Of a DNA stretch of 7,078 nt, positions 1 to 6,273 are shown one piece after another. The position numbers were made by a program, and so were the translations under genes. The stretch comes from Methanocalculaceae archaeon (lineage in GTDB: Archaea; Halobacteriota; Methanomicrobia; Methanomicrobiales; Methanocorpusculaceae), in assembly GCA_031255895.1 (NCBI GenBank), contig JAIRRQ010000022.1:1-7078 (forward strand), written 5' to 3'. Within the stretch, counting starts at the first letter, position 1. Each line of letters opens with the position of its first letter. The notes under the pieces are model-generated. The model ran no database searches. It saw only the letters and a list, made by a program, of their open reading frames with translations, and was not told the origin of the DNA.

Positions 1-933
1 GTTTTAGTGGTGGTTGGTCTCGTCACATTTGAAACAGTGGCGAGTATCGACAATGCAATCATCAATGCAGATATTTTGTCCACTATGGGGTTATGGGCGC
101 GCCGCTGGTTTCTAACCTGGGGTGTTGTTATTGCGGTATTTGGTATTCGAGGTGTTTTACCGTGGCTTATCATCTGGTTCTCGCTCCCATCACTTGGTCC
201 TATCGGTGCGCTGACTGCAACCATTTTTGATGATGCCATTGCCGTTGCGGTAATTGAGACAAATGCTCCTTTTCTTCTTTTGGCTGGGGGTATCTTCATG
301 ATGTTTCTTTTTCTCCACTGGCTTATGATCGAAGAGAAGAACTACATTGTCCCTGGCGAACGTACCCTGTCTCGTCTGGGTTCCTGGTTCTATGCAATTG
401 TGGCAATCATTTTGTTCGTCATCTGCTACGTAACAGCGCAAACCAACACTCATCTTGCGGTGGCTGTGGTTGGTGGTTCTGCAATTTTTTTCGTAATGCA
501 AGGATTCCGGCTGTTCGTCGACAAAAAATCGGTGGAACTTGAAACTGGAACTTCAAATAAATCGGACATGAGCAAACTGATGCTGCTTGAAGTAGTTGAC
601 GCAACATTTTCTATTGATGGTATTATCGGTGCGTTTGCATTTACCATGTTTGTCTTGCTGATTCTGATTGGGAACGGTATTGGCGCAATCATCATGCGCG
701 AACTAACCATTCGAAATATCGACAACATCAGAAAATATGCCTATCTCAAGAATGGTGCAATGTACTCTATCTGTACGCTCGGTCTTATCATGTGTGGTGA
801 AGGATTCGGCCTGCAAATTCCCATATGGCTTGCACCGCTTTTGACCATCGGAATCGTGGTAATTTTTTTCTTGCTTTCGCTTCAGAGAATTAAAACGGGT
901 GATTTCGGCGTATGCTATGTTGCGCGGAAGTAA
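1..933 (+). CDS. DUF475 / TerC-superfamily integral membrane protein (5' partial)
   Basis: The frame is open to the left edge, so the true start lies upstream; 310 codons are visible and the stop is TAA. The protein is very hydrophobic, with about seven or eight membrane segments. Two related acidic motifs mark the fold: FETVASIDNAIINADIL near the visible N-terminus, and LEVVDATFSIDGIIGAF about 185 residues later. Each has an Asp in an (S)IDN/(S)IDG setting, as in the two half-repeats of TerC-like proteins, where such residues are thought to bind or pass metal ions. This matches the DUF475 (COG2899) family, whose substrate is unknown; a role in metal-ion transport or homeostasis is inference. 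A soluble, charged loop (about residues 172-190, counted from the GTG at 7) links the two halves. The gene converges on the helicase operon and shows no visible partner on its strand. Family assignment is fairly sure, function is not. Confidence 0.85.
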   Translation, partial: VLVVVGLVTFETVASIDNAIINADILSTMGLWARRWFLTWGVVIAVFGIRGVLPWLIIWFSLPSLGPIGALTATIFDDAIAVAVIETNAPFLLLAGGIFMMFLFLHWLMIEEKNYIVPGERTLSRLGSWFYAIVAIILFVICYVTAQTNTHLAVAVVGGSAIFFVMQGFRLFVDKKSVELETGTSNKSDMSKLMLLEVVDATFSIDGIIGAFAFTMFVLLILIGNGIGAIIMRELTIRNIDNIRKYAYLKNGAMYSICTLGLIMCGEGFGLQIPIWLAPLLTIGIVVIFFLLSLQRIKTGDFGVCYVARK

Positions 934-1225
934 TTTTTCTCTCGTTCATCCTCTTCTGCTCCAAAACGGATACTAATAAAAAATAAAACAGATGCAAGAA
1001 TTGTACCATGATAGGTGAGACCTCGCGAATCGATGTGCCGCACTCTTATTTTTCGTATACTTTTTGCAACAGTCGGATCCAGAACTCTGCCATTACACGC
1101 CCCTTCTTTCTTCGGGTAGGGATCATATGCAATGCAAACCTGTTTTCGATTTTTCCATTGTACATTCTCTGGTATCTGCGTCGTCGCGATCACATTCCAG
1201 TGTCCATGGCATGCATACCATTCGA
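934..1225. other. Convergent intergenic region without a convincing gene
   Basis: This 292-bp gap lies between the 3' ends of the membrane protein gene (+) and the helicase gene (-). Just after the left stop codon is a short T-run (TAATTTTTCTC, from 931) that may end the + strand transcript. On the - strand a 39-codon frame runs from an ATG at 1165 to a TAA at 1046, and its C-terminal part (MAEFWIRLLQKVYEK) looks amphipathic and protein-like. A purine-rich AAGGGG sits about 7 nt before the internal ATG of that segment. Other frames in the gap are equally open, so coding potential cannot be settled. I see no tRNA, no strong hairpin and no repeat here. Confidence 0.5.
974..989 (-). terminator. 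Candidate T-rich terminator of the thioredoxin-helicase operon
   Basis: Read on the - strand this is TGTTTTATTTTTTATTA, the longest T-rich tract downstream of the helicase stop at 1226. Archaeal RNA polymerase ends transcription at such T-runs without needing a hairpin. Its place about 235 nt beyond the stop implies either a long 3' untranslated region or a small gene in between. The assignment rests on base composition only. Confidence 0.35.
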
Positions 1226-3382
1226 CTATCTGTAGGTATTTTCCCGCACCTTCACAGAGGCAATCCTTGCGAGAACAAAATCCAGTCGATAGTACTCGTT
1301 TATCGCCATAAGAGAAAGTATTTCTCGCGGTAACATCTTGCCGAATTTCCACATCGTGTTTGGCAATTCCGGCATCTCGTCTGTGAGCATCGATGCATTC
1401 ATTTGCGACAGTTCCCGCAGAAGATCACCGACATGTTCCGCCGCATTCGGTGATTCCCACCCGAAAATGCGTATTGCAAATTGATCGTAATGCATGCGAT
1501 ATTTTCCACCGAAAAGTCGGCGTTTTAACAGATGTGCGAGAACCATATTCACCCTAGTCCCAAGAAACGTTGCGACGATTACAGACCTGCTGGCGACATC
1601 CGATTCAGTACGGACATGTATCGTCCCTGGCATAAAATCATCAGGTAAAATTCGGATCAAATCATCAAGCATTATCTGTTGATTTCGCGGCAGTGGAAGA
1701 AACGTCTTTCCTCGAGCAAGAAGTTGGCAGACTGCCTTGCATACAGTGGGTGATGCATCCATCTCCTGCAGTCCGTTGTCGCTCCAAAACGGTTGTTTTG
1801 TCATATTGCAGGAGGCAGACGTCTGTTCCACTAGCGCACGTTTATGCACATCGTCGAGGAATAACAGTCGCCAATTTTTGCCTGTAAACGAGAATATCTT
1901 GTTAGGTTCTCTTCTCACAAATCGCGGATCCAACGTTCCCACAATTGTCCCATCAGGCAACACTGCAAGATATTCACCTGTATCGTGAATCACAGATATC
2001 AGTGTAATCCAGTTCGATTTTCTAAATTCTTGTTCTGCTCGCAACCCGATAAAGTACAGATCTCCGTCGCGGGTCATATATCCTTGTTCTTCAAGGTACT
2101 GAAGCATCCTCGCTATAGTTGCAGAGGGAATCCTTGCAAACGGAGAAAGGGACTTAAGTGATACAATGATCGTCTTTTGCGATATTCCGCTGCACCGGTT
2201 TTTCAGCAGAAGGAACAGTTGCTGAATCATCACATGATATGCATACACCGGAGCTGTGAGTGGTTCTATCTCATGCCGCATCGCCGCCTCAATTGTTGCC
2301 ACTGTAATCAGTAAATCACGTGTATTTTGTAGAATAAACGTCATTTTAGTATTTTTGTTGCGTCTGCCTGCACGTCCAAGTCGTTGTAAAAACGATGCGA
2401 CCGATCTAGGCGTTCCATATTGCACCACCAGATCCAGATCACCGATATCAATGCCAAGTTCCATCGTACTTGTGCAGATAACGCACGTCTGGGTGCTCTG
2501 GCTGAAGGCCGTCTCTGCCTTTGCACGTTCCTCCGCCGACACAGATGAATGATGCACATGCACATCTGATACAAGATTGCCGAGTGGTTTTATCAGTCAT
2601 TCCGCAAAACTTCGATTATCGACAAATACTAGTGCCTTTTTTCCTTGTACCGCGCTCGCAACCTCTCGCACCTGTGCAGAAAAACCCTCCTCCACCACAA
2701 AAGAAAATTGCTTCTGAGTTGCTGGGGATGGAATCTGCACTAACTGTTTTTTCCGATCTTGTTTCGACAACCATTCTAACAAATCAATTGGATTTCCAAT
2801 TGTAGCCGATAATCCAACCCGTTGAACAGTATGTCGTCTGGGGGATATCATTTCCAGTCGGTCTAAAAGACACAGGAGATGCACACCGCGATCCGTTTCC
2901 ATGAATGCGTGAATCTCATCGATAATCACAAACATGACTGACGAAAGTGTATCCCTGGAACATGAATTGTTGAGCAACACCTCCAGAGATTCGGGCGTCG
3001 TGAGCAACAGATCCGGCAATTCTTTCTCTCTAGAATATATCCACCGGTCGCAAGACGCCACGTCACCGTGTTGGGATGCTACCATCAGTCCTGCTCGTCT
3101 GCACATCGAACGAATTCGATCTTCCTGATCGTTGATCAATGCCTTTAAAGGTGACAGATAGATCGCCCTAATTCCGAATGATCCTGCTTTCAACAACGCA
3201 TCAATCACCGGTATGAATGCTGCCTCCGTCTTTCCACCTGCAGTCGGTGCAAGCACCACCACGTCCGCGCCGCTTATTACTGCCCGGTAGGTTTCTTCCT
3301 GTACCTGTCGCAACCTGTCCCACTTGAGATCAGATAGCAGGATCTCCTGCAAATTGGGATGAAACGATTCAAACAGCGTCAT
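1226..3382 (-). pseudogene. Lhr-like superfamily 2 ATP-dependent helicase, interrupted by an in-frame TGA
   Basis: Ignoring one TGA codon at position 262, the frame gives a 718-position protein with a full superfamily 2 motif set. RecA1 has motif I APTAGGKT (45-52), motif Ia SPLKAL (77-82), TPESL (129-133), the Lhr-style Walker B box DEIHAF (155-160) and SAT (192-194). RecA2 has KALVFVDNRS (249-258), TSTMELGID (304-312) and the arginine-finger motif QRLGRAGRR (333-341). A winged-helix-like region and a C-terminal Lhr-type region ending near MLPREILSLMAINEYYRLD follow. Such enzymes translocate on single-stranded DNA and unwind DNA or RNA:DNA hybrids in repair. The TGA falls between motif IV and motif V, and the halves before and after it are in the same register with no indel, so one base change (for example CGA to TGA, Arg) explains it. 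The first half alone has RecA1 but not motifs V and VI; the second half could restart at a GTG at 2563, with no clear ribosome-binding site. The ATG at 3382 overlaps the thioredoxin stop by 14 nt, which suggests coupled translation. Confidence 0.85.
2597..2599 (-). other. In-frame TGA stop inside the helicase
   Basis: The codon follows KALVFVDNRSFAE and precedes 11 in-frame codons (LIKPLGNLVSD) that lead straight into HVHHSSVSAEER, the expected continuation of RecA2 in Lhr-like helicases. An Arg in this place (SFAE-R-LIKPL) would be natural, so a C-to-T change in CGA is the simplest origin. TGA is an ordinary stop in this genome: it ends the thioredoxin at 3369-3371 and the beta-helix protein at 6271-6273, where a new gene starts at once. 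Confidence 0.85.
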
Positions 3383-3779
3383 GGATTTGGAATACTACAT
3401 TCAATTCCTCACGGAACCTCTCCGCAGACATCGCACCTACATGCACTCGCACCGCAGTTCCATTGGTGACGTACAGCACCCTCGGAACATTCGTGACACC
3501 GAGTTGTGTCGCAATCCCATGGTTGCGATCGGTGTCACATTTGCAAAACAGTACCTCGGGAAACTCAATTGACATTTCCTCAAAAATCTGATTAAAGTAC
3601 CGGCATGGTCCGCACCATTCAGCCCAGAAATCAATCACCACTTTTGACCACCCGAACGTCACCTCATTGAAGTTGTACTCTGTTAGATGCACGACGGGCC
3701 ATCCCTCTGGGGGGGGCATCTTTGTTGCCATCTGTTCAAATTGTTTCCGTTTCAATTGTTCTAGTTCATCGTCTTCCAT
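3369..3779 (-). CDS. Thioredoxin-fold protein with charged N-terminal extension
   Basis: The 136-residue product has the classical WCGPC redox site (residues 55-59) after the strand VVIDFWAE, and the cis-proline loop NVPRVLYV (Pro99), so a dithiol-disulfide exchange role in the cytoplasm is well supported. No signal peptide is seen. The thioredoxin fold is preceded by about 25 residues rich in Asp, Glu, Lys and Gln (MEDDELEQLKRKQFEQM), probably a free helix; it resembles the N-terminal helix of archaeal PDCD5-like proteins, although this is only a resemblance. I chose the ATG at 3779 because the protein starts naturally there; a TTG at 3800 would add seven residues (MIFPYFD). Neither has a good ribosome-binding site. 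Two extra cysteines lie in FCKCDTD. A run of eight C (3709-3716) encodes Pro-Pro-Pro between extension and fold. The stop overlaps the helicase start, making this the first gene of a two-gene operon. Confidence 0.9.
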   Translation of the reverse strand: MEDDELEQLKRKQFEQMATKMPPPEGWPVVHLTEYNFNEVTFGWSKVVIDFWAEWCGPCRYFNQIFEEMSIEFPEVLFCKCDTDRNHGIATQLGVTNVPRVLYVTNGTAVRVHVGAMSAERFREELNVVFQIHDAV

Positions 3780-3832
3780 ATCAAAATATGGGAAAATCAA
3801 CCTAATGAGGTTATTCCAATAGAATATCGGAA

Positions 3833-3846
3833 TTTATTTAAATAAA
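3833..3846. promoter_or_regulatory. Palindromic AT-rich TATA-like element between divergent genes
   Basis: TTTATTTAAATAAA is a perfect 14-bp palindrome in the 97-bp gap between the thioredoxin (-) and the tRNA gene (+). The central TTTAAATA resembles an archaeal TATA box on both strands. Read leftwards, transcription would begin near 3815 and give the thioredoxin mRNA a leader of about 35 nt. Read rightwards it would start near 3865, shortly before the tRNA. A second TATA-like stretch, TATATTTTAA (3854-3863), is nearer to the tRNA and may be its own box. Confidence 0.45.
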
Positions 3847-3876
3847 AATGTCGTATATTTTAATTCGTTTATAAGA

Positions 3877-3951
3877 AGCGAGGTGGGGTAGTCAGGAGAT
3901 CCCGACGGGCTCATAACCCGTAGACCAATGGTTCAAATCCATTCCTCGCTA
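3877..3951 (+). tRNA. Initiator tRNA-Met (anticodon CAT)
   Basis: A complete cloverleaf can be folded by eye. The acceptor stem AGCGAGG pairs perfectly with CCTCGCT (3944-3950), with discriminator A3951. The anticodon stem ACGGG/CCCGT encloses the loop CTCATAA with anticodon CAT at 3912-3914. The T-stem AATGG/CCATT encloses TTCAAAT. The three consecutive G:C pairs next to the anticodon loop (GGG/CCC) are the hallmark of initiator tRNA, and the A1:T72 pair is typical of the archaeal initiator, so this is the start-codon tRNA rather than elongator Met or the CAT-bearing Ile tRNA. CCA is not encoded (A then CTG follows) and must be added by nucleotidyltransferase. No intron is seen. Confidence 0.95.
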
Positions 3952-3966
3952 CTGTTTATCTGTAAA

Positions 3967-3972
3967 TTTTTT
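3967..3972 (+). terminator. T-run after the initiator tRNA
   Basis: Six consecutive T lie 15 nt past the mature tRNA end, the usual form of an archaeal terminator. If efficient, it separates the tRNA from apgM. The remaining 45 nt before the apgM start hold only weak TATA-like words (for example GCATAATAC near 3979), so read-through into apgM cannot be excluded. Confidence 0.45.
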
Positions 3973-4017
3973 CAAAAGCATAATACACTTAGTCTTATTC
4001 ATCCAATTTATCAAGGA

Positions 4018-5241
4018 ATGACTGCATCCAAAATTCTTCTTCTTATCATCGACGGTCTGGGGGATCGTCCGTGTGACTGTTTAGGTGGTAAAACTCCGTT
4101 GCAGGCAGCGCAGATCCCAAATCTCGATGAACTTGCAAAAACAGGTACCTGTGGCATCATGGATCCAATCGCTCCTGGAATCCGTGCAGGATCCGACACA
4201 TCCCACCTCAGTCTCCTCGGTTATCCCCCGCAGCAGTACTACACAGGTCGTGGTCCGTTTGAAGCCATCGGTTGCGGCATTCAGATGGAGTCGGGTATGA
4301 TCGGATTCCGCGCAAATTATGCAACCATCGACGAAGCAGGTAACGTGATTGATCGGCGTGCTGGGAGAATTTCTGACACCACTGAGATTTCTGCTGCCAT
4401 CAGCGATAATGTTGATCTCAGTAAATATGGTGTCACCATTCAGTTCAAACGAGGAATTGGTCATCGTGCCGCCCTTGCTTTGAGAGGTGAAGGCCTCTCT
4501 GCTGCGGTCTCCAGTAATGATCCTAACACGACAGGTCTCCCTCCCAAGGTCATTTACCCCGAGAGCGAGGATACTCCATCTGCCAAGTTCACCGCCGAGA
4601 TTTGCAACGAATTTTGTCGTCAGACAACAAAAATTCTTAAAGATCATCCGTTCAACCTTGCTCGGAAGGCTGCAGGCCTGAATCCTGCGAATATCGTTCT
4701 CATTCGAGGAAGCGGTGTTATGGGTGTCTATGAGCCATTTGAGGAACGCTATGAACTATCTGGCAGTGTTGTTGCAACAGCAGCTCTCATCGCTGGCATT
4801 GGGAGTTCCGTTGGTCTTCGCCATGTTCCTGTGAGATTGGATACATCACTTGCAGAACAGGTTGCTCTGGTCAGGCAAGAGCTCGCAACGCGTGACTTCG
4901 TTCTCTTCAATATCAAAAACATCGATGAATATGGCCATGATGGGAATATAATGGAGAAAAAGGAATTTTTGGAAAAAATTGATAAAGAACTCCTTCCTCT
5001 CATGGAAATTCCGGAATTGATGATTGCTGTTTGTGGTGACCACTCGACTCCATGTACCCTCAAAGAGCACAGCGCAGATCCTGTACCTCTGATCATTCAT
5101 GGTGACGGTGCGCGAATTGACTACGTTTCTTCCTATGATGAAATCTCCTGTGCGACTGGTGCTCTCTGCCGGATCCGTGGTGGTGATCTGATGCCTATCC
5201 TCTTGGATCTCATCAATAAAACTCATAAGTACGGAACATAA
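4018..5241 (+). CDS. apgM: 2,3-bisphosphoglycerate-independent phosphoglycerate mutase, archaeal type
   Basis: This 407-residue enzyme interconverts 3-phosphoglycerate and 2-phosphoglycerate in cytoplasmic glycolysis/gluconeogenesis. It belongs to the alkaline phosphatase superfamily and has its signatures: ILLLIIDGLGD with metal ligand Asp12, GSDTSHLSLLGY with the likely phospho-accepting Ser59, GRGPFEAIG and AGRI in the substrate-binding insert, NIDEYGHDGN with Asp303 and His307, and GDHSTPCTLKEHS with Asp341, His342 and His351. These fit a two-metal phosphoserine mechanism, and all expected ligands are present. Length matches archaeal ApgM (about 400 residues). I chose the ATG at 4018 because MTASKILLLIIDGLGD is a standard N-terminus; an in-frame ATG at 3928 lies inside the tRNA and gives an unrelated leader. 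AAGGA sits directly before the ATG, too close for a normal ribosome-binding site, so a leaderless or short-leader mRNA is possible. The next gene starts 39 nt downstream on the same strand. Confidence 0.95.
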   Translation: MTASKILLLIIDGLGDRPCDCLGGKTPLQAAQIPNLDELAKTGTCGIMDPIAPGIRAGSDTSHLSLLGYPPQQYYTGRGPFEAIGCGIQMESGMIGFRANYATIDEAGNVIDRRAGRISDTTEISAAISDNVDLSKYGVTIQFKRGIGHRAALALRGEGLSAAVSSNDPNTTGLPPKVIYPESEDTPSAKFTAEICNEFCRQTTKILKDHPFNLARKAAGLNPANIVLIRGSGVMGVYEPFEERYELSGSVVATAALIAGIGSSVGLRHVPVRLDTSLAEQVALVRQELATRDFVLFNIKNIDEYGHDGNIMEKKEFLEKIDKELLPLMEIPELMIAVCGDHSTPCTLKEHSADPVPLIIHGDGARIDYVSSYDEISCATGALCRIRGGDLMPILLDLINKTHKYGT

Positions 5242-5247
5242 CGATTA

Positions 5248-5257
5248 TTATATATAT
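5248..5257 (+). promoter_or_regulatory. TATA box candidate for the beta-helix protein gene
   Basis: TTATATATAT lies in the 39-nt gap after apgM. An archaeal start site about 25 nt downstream would fall near 5275, only a few bases before the ATG at 5281, so the mRNA would be nearly leaderless. A GGTGA at 5273-5277 could serve as ribosome-binding site for transcripts reading through from apgM. This suggests the gene pair that follows can be expressed independently of apgM. Confidence 0.45.
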
Positions 5258-5280
5258 CTACTGGATATACATGGTGAAGA

Positions 5281-6273
5281 ATGGAAGATGGTAAGAAACG
5301 TGTCTTCATCGCAGAAACTATTCCCGATAACATTCTGATTGAAGCGGAAAGGTTTTTCTCTGAAGATGTGAAAGAGAGGTGTATAGTTCCATCTTCTCTC
5401 ATTACTGGGACGAAGGAGGGATCCGCCGTTGTCGCCATGGAAACTGCAAATCTCTTCAAAAAATGCATTTTACCTGAAAAAACTGAGTTACAGGAACGTA
5501 TTCTCAAAACAAAAAGCGATATTTTGGTTGGTGACCACTGCAACATCAGTTACGGTCTCTACGGCAATGACGTAGTTGTTTGTGAGTTTTGCAAATTGAT
5601 CGGTGATGTTGTTGCCGAAGGTGATCTCCGCATTGACAACTTCTGTGAGATCAATGGGACCGTTGTCTGCGACGGCGATGCCTATCTCGGCGAAGGTGTT
5701 AAGGTACACGGTAAACTGACAATAGGAGGCAACCTTGATATCGGCAACAACGTCACCATTGATAAAGAGTTCAAGGCCTTCGGTGACATCAACATCAGAA
5801 CCCCGATGTCTGTTCTCCTCTATCTTCTTCTTTACGTCATGATGATGTTCCATCTCGACAACGAAGTGGAAGTTGGTAAGGCTGTCGATGCCATTATCTC
5901 GGAAGCAAATTCTGAACCGCTTGTTCTACCTCCCCGCACCACTATGGATCTCCGTTATTTTTCTGTCCCTACTCCTATGGAGATAGGTTCTCACTGCCGT
6001 TTGCACGGAAACATTAAAGCAAAAACTATATCTCTGAAAAATGATGTGACTCTTTTTGGTGGCATCCATGCCAATTATCACGTCAAAATTGGTGAGCGCA
6101 CTGCGGTGCATGGTGATGTTGTTAGTAAAAGCGTTAGGATCGAACGCAATGCAAATATTTTTGGAGACGTTGCGGGAGACACAGTTTGGTTGCATGAGGA
6201 TGCGCTGGTGAATGGCATCATCCGCTCTCCGTATGGCTTGACCATCGGAAGATCTGATGGGGTGAAAAGATGA
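5281..6273 (+). CDS. Bactofilin-like polymer-forming protein with two beta-helices and a hydrophobic segment
   Basis: The 330-residue product is dominated by short strand-turn repeats with Gly, Asp and Asn at turns (IGGNLDIGNNVTIDKEF, VHGDVVSKSVRIERNANIFG), typical of right-handed beta-helices of bactofilin (COG1664) type or of hexapeptide acyltransferases. Order: a non-repetitive N-terminal region (about 1-78), a first beta-helix (80-174), a strongly hydrophobic stretch MSVLLYLLLYVMMMFHL (176-192), a linker with a Pro-rich piece (about 193-232), a second beta-helix (233-325) and a short basic tail. Bactofilins polymerise without nucleotides into membrane-associated scaffolds, so a membrane-bound scaffold is inferred. 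I see no catalytic His pattern that would prove acyl transfer. Five cysteines are spread through the first helix (HCNIS, VVVCEFC, NFCEI, VVCDG). The start at 5281 has GGTGA four nt upstream. The stop overlaps the next gene's start as ATGA, so the two products are probably made together. Confidence 0.75.
   Translation: MEDGKKRVFIAETIPDNILIEAERFFSEDVKERCIVPSSLITGTKEGSAVVAMETANLFKKCILPEKTELQERILKTKSDILVGDHCNISYGLYGNDVVVCEFCKLIGDVVAEGDLRIDNFCEINGTVVCDGDAYLGEGVKVHGKLTIGGNLDIGNNVTIDKEFKAFGDINIRTPMSVLLYLLLYVMMMFHLDNEVEVGKAVDAIISEANSEPLVLPPRTTMDLRYFSVPTPMEIGSHCRLHGNIKAKTISLKNDVTLFGGIHANYHVKIGERTAVHGDVVSKSVRIERNANIFGDVAGDTVWLHEDALVNGIIRSPYGLTIGRSDGVKR

Noticed and set aside
1008..1235. A 75-codon + strand open frame in the convergent gap
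   Set aside because: No recognisable domain and no ribosome-binding site; its 3' end runs antisense into the helicase gene. Low-complexity composition explains it.
915..1352. A 145-codon open frame on the - strand overlapping the helicase 3' end
   Set aside because: Its first 42 codons lie in another frame over the well-supported helicase C-terminus, and the product resembles no family and has no domain pattern.
2563..2597. Frameshift between the two helicase halves
   Set aside because: The halves are separated by exactly 11 sense codons in the same register after the TGA, so only a stop codon, not an indel, is involved.
2597..2599. Selenocysteine at the helicase TGA
   Set aside because: Known archaeal selenoproteins are few and come mostly from Methanococcales and Methanopyrus; Lhr-like helicases are not among them, no Cys is expected at this place, and no SECIS-like hairpin is evident downstream of the stop.
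2521..2805. A 94-codon + strand frame opposite the helicase
   Set aside because: It is antisense to conserved helicase sequence and its product has no family resemblance.
3780..3800. TTG start adding seven residues to the thioredoxin
   Set aside because: The ATG at 3779 gives a natural acidic N-terminus and the TTG has no properly spaced ribosome-binding site. Not fully excluded.
3877..3951. Elongator tRNA-Met or CAT-bearing tRNA-Ile
   Set aside because: The GGG/CCC pairs in the anticodon stem and the A1:T72 pair point to initiator tRNA.
3928..4017. Upstream in-frame ATG extending apgM by 30 residues
   Set aside because: It lies within the initiator tRNA gene and the added residues are unlike any phosphoglycerate mutase N-terminus.
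4081..4647. A 188-codon - strand frame opposite apgM
   Set aside because: Antisense shadow of a gene with a complete set of active-site motifs; no domain in the product.
5271..5294. Seven-codon ORF (MVKNGRW) overlapping the start of the beta-helix protein gene
   Set aside because: Too short to support; it could act as a leader peptide but nothing beyond its position suggests so.
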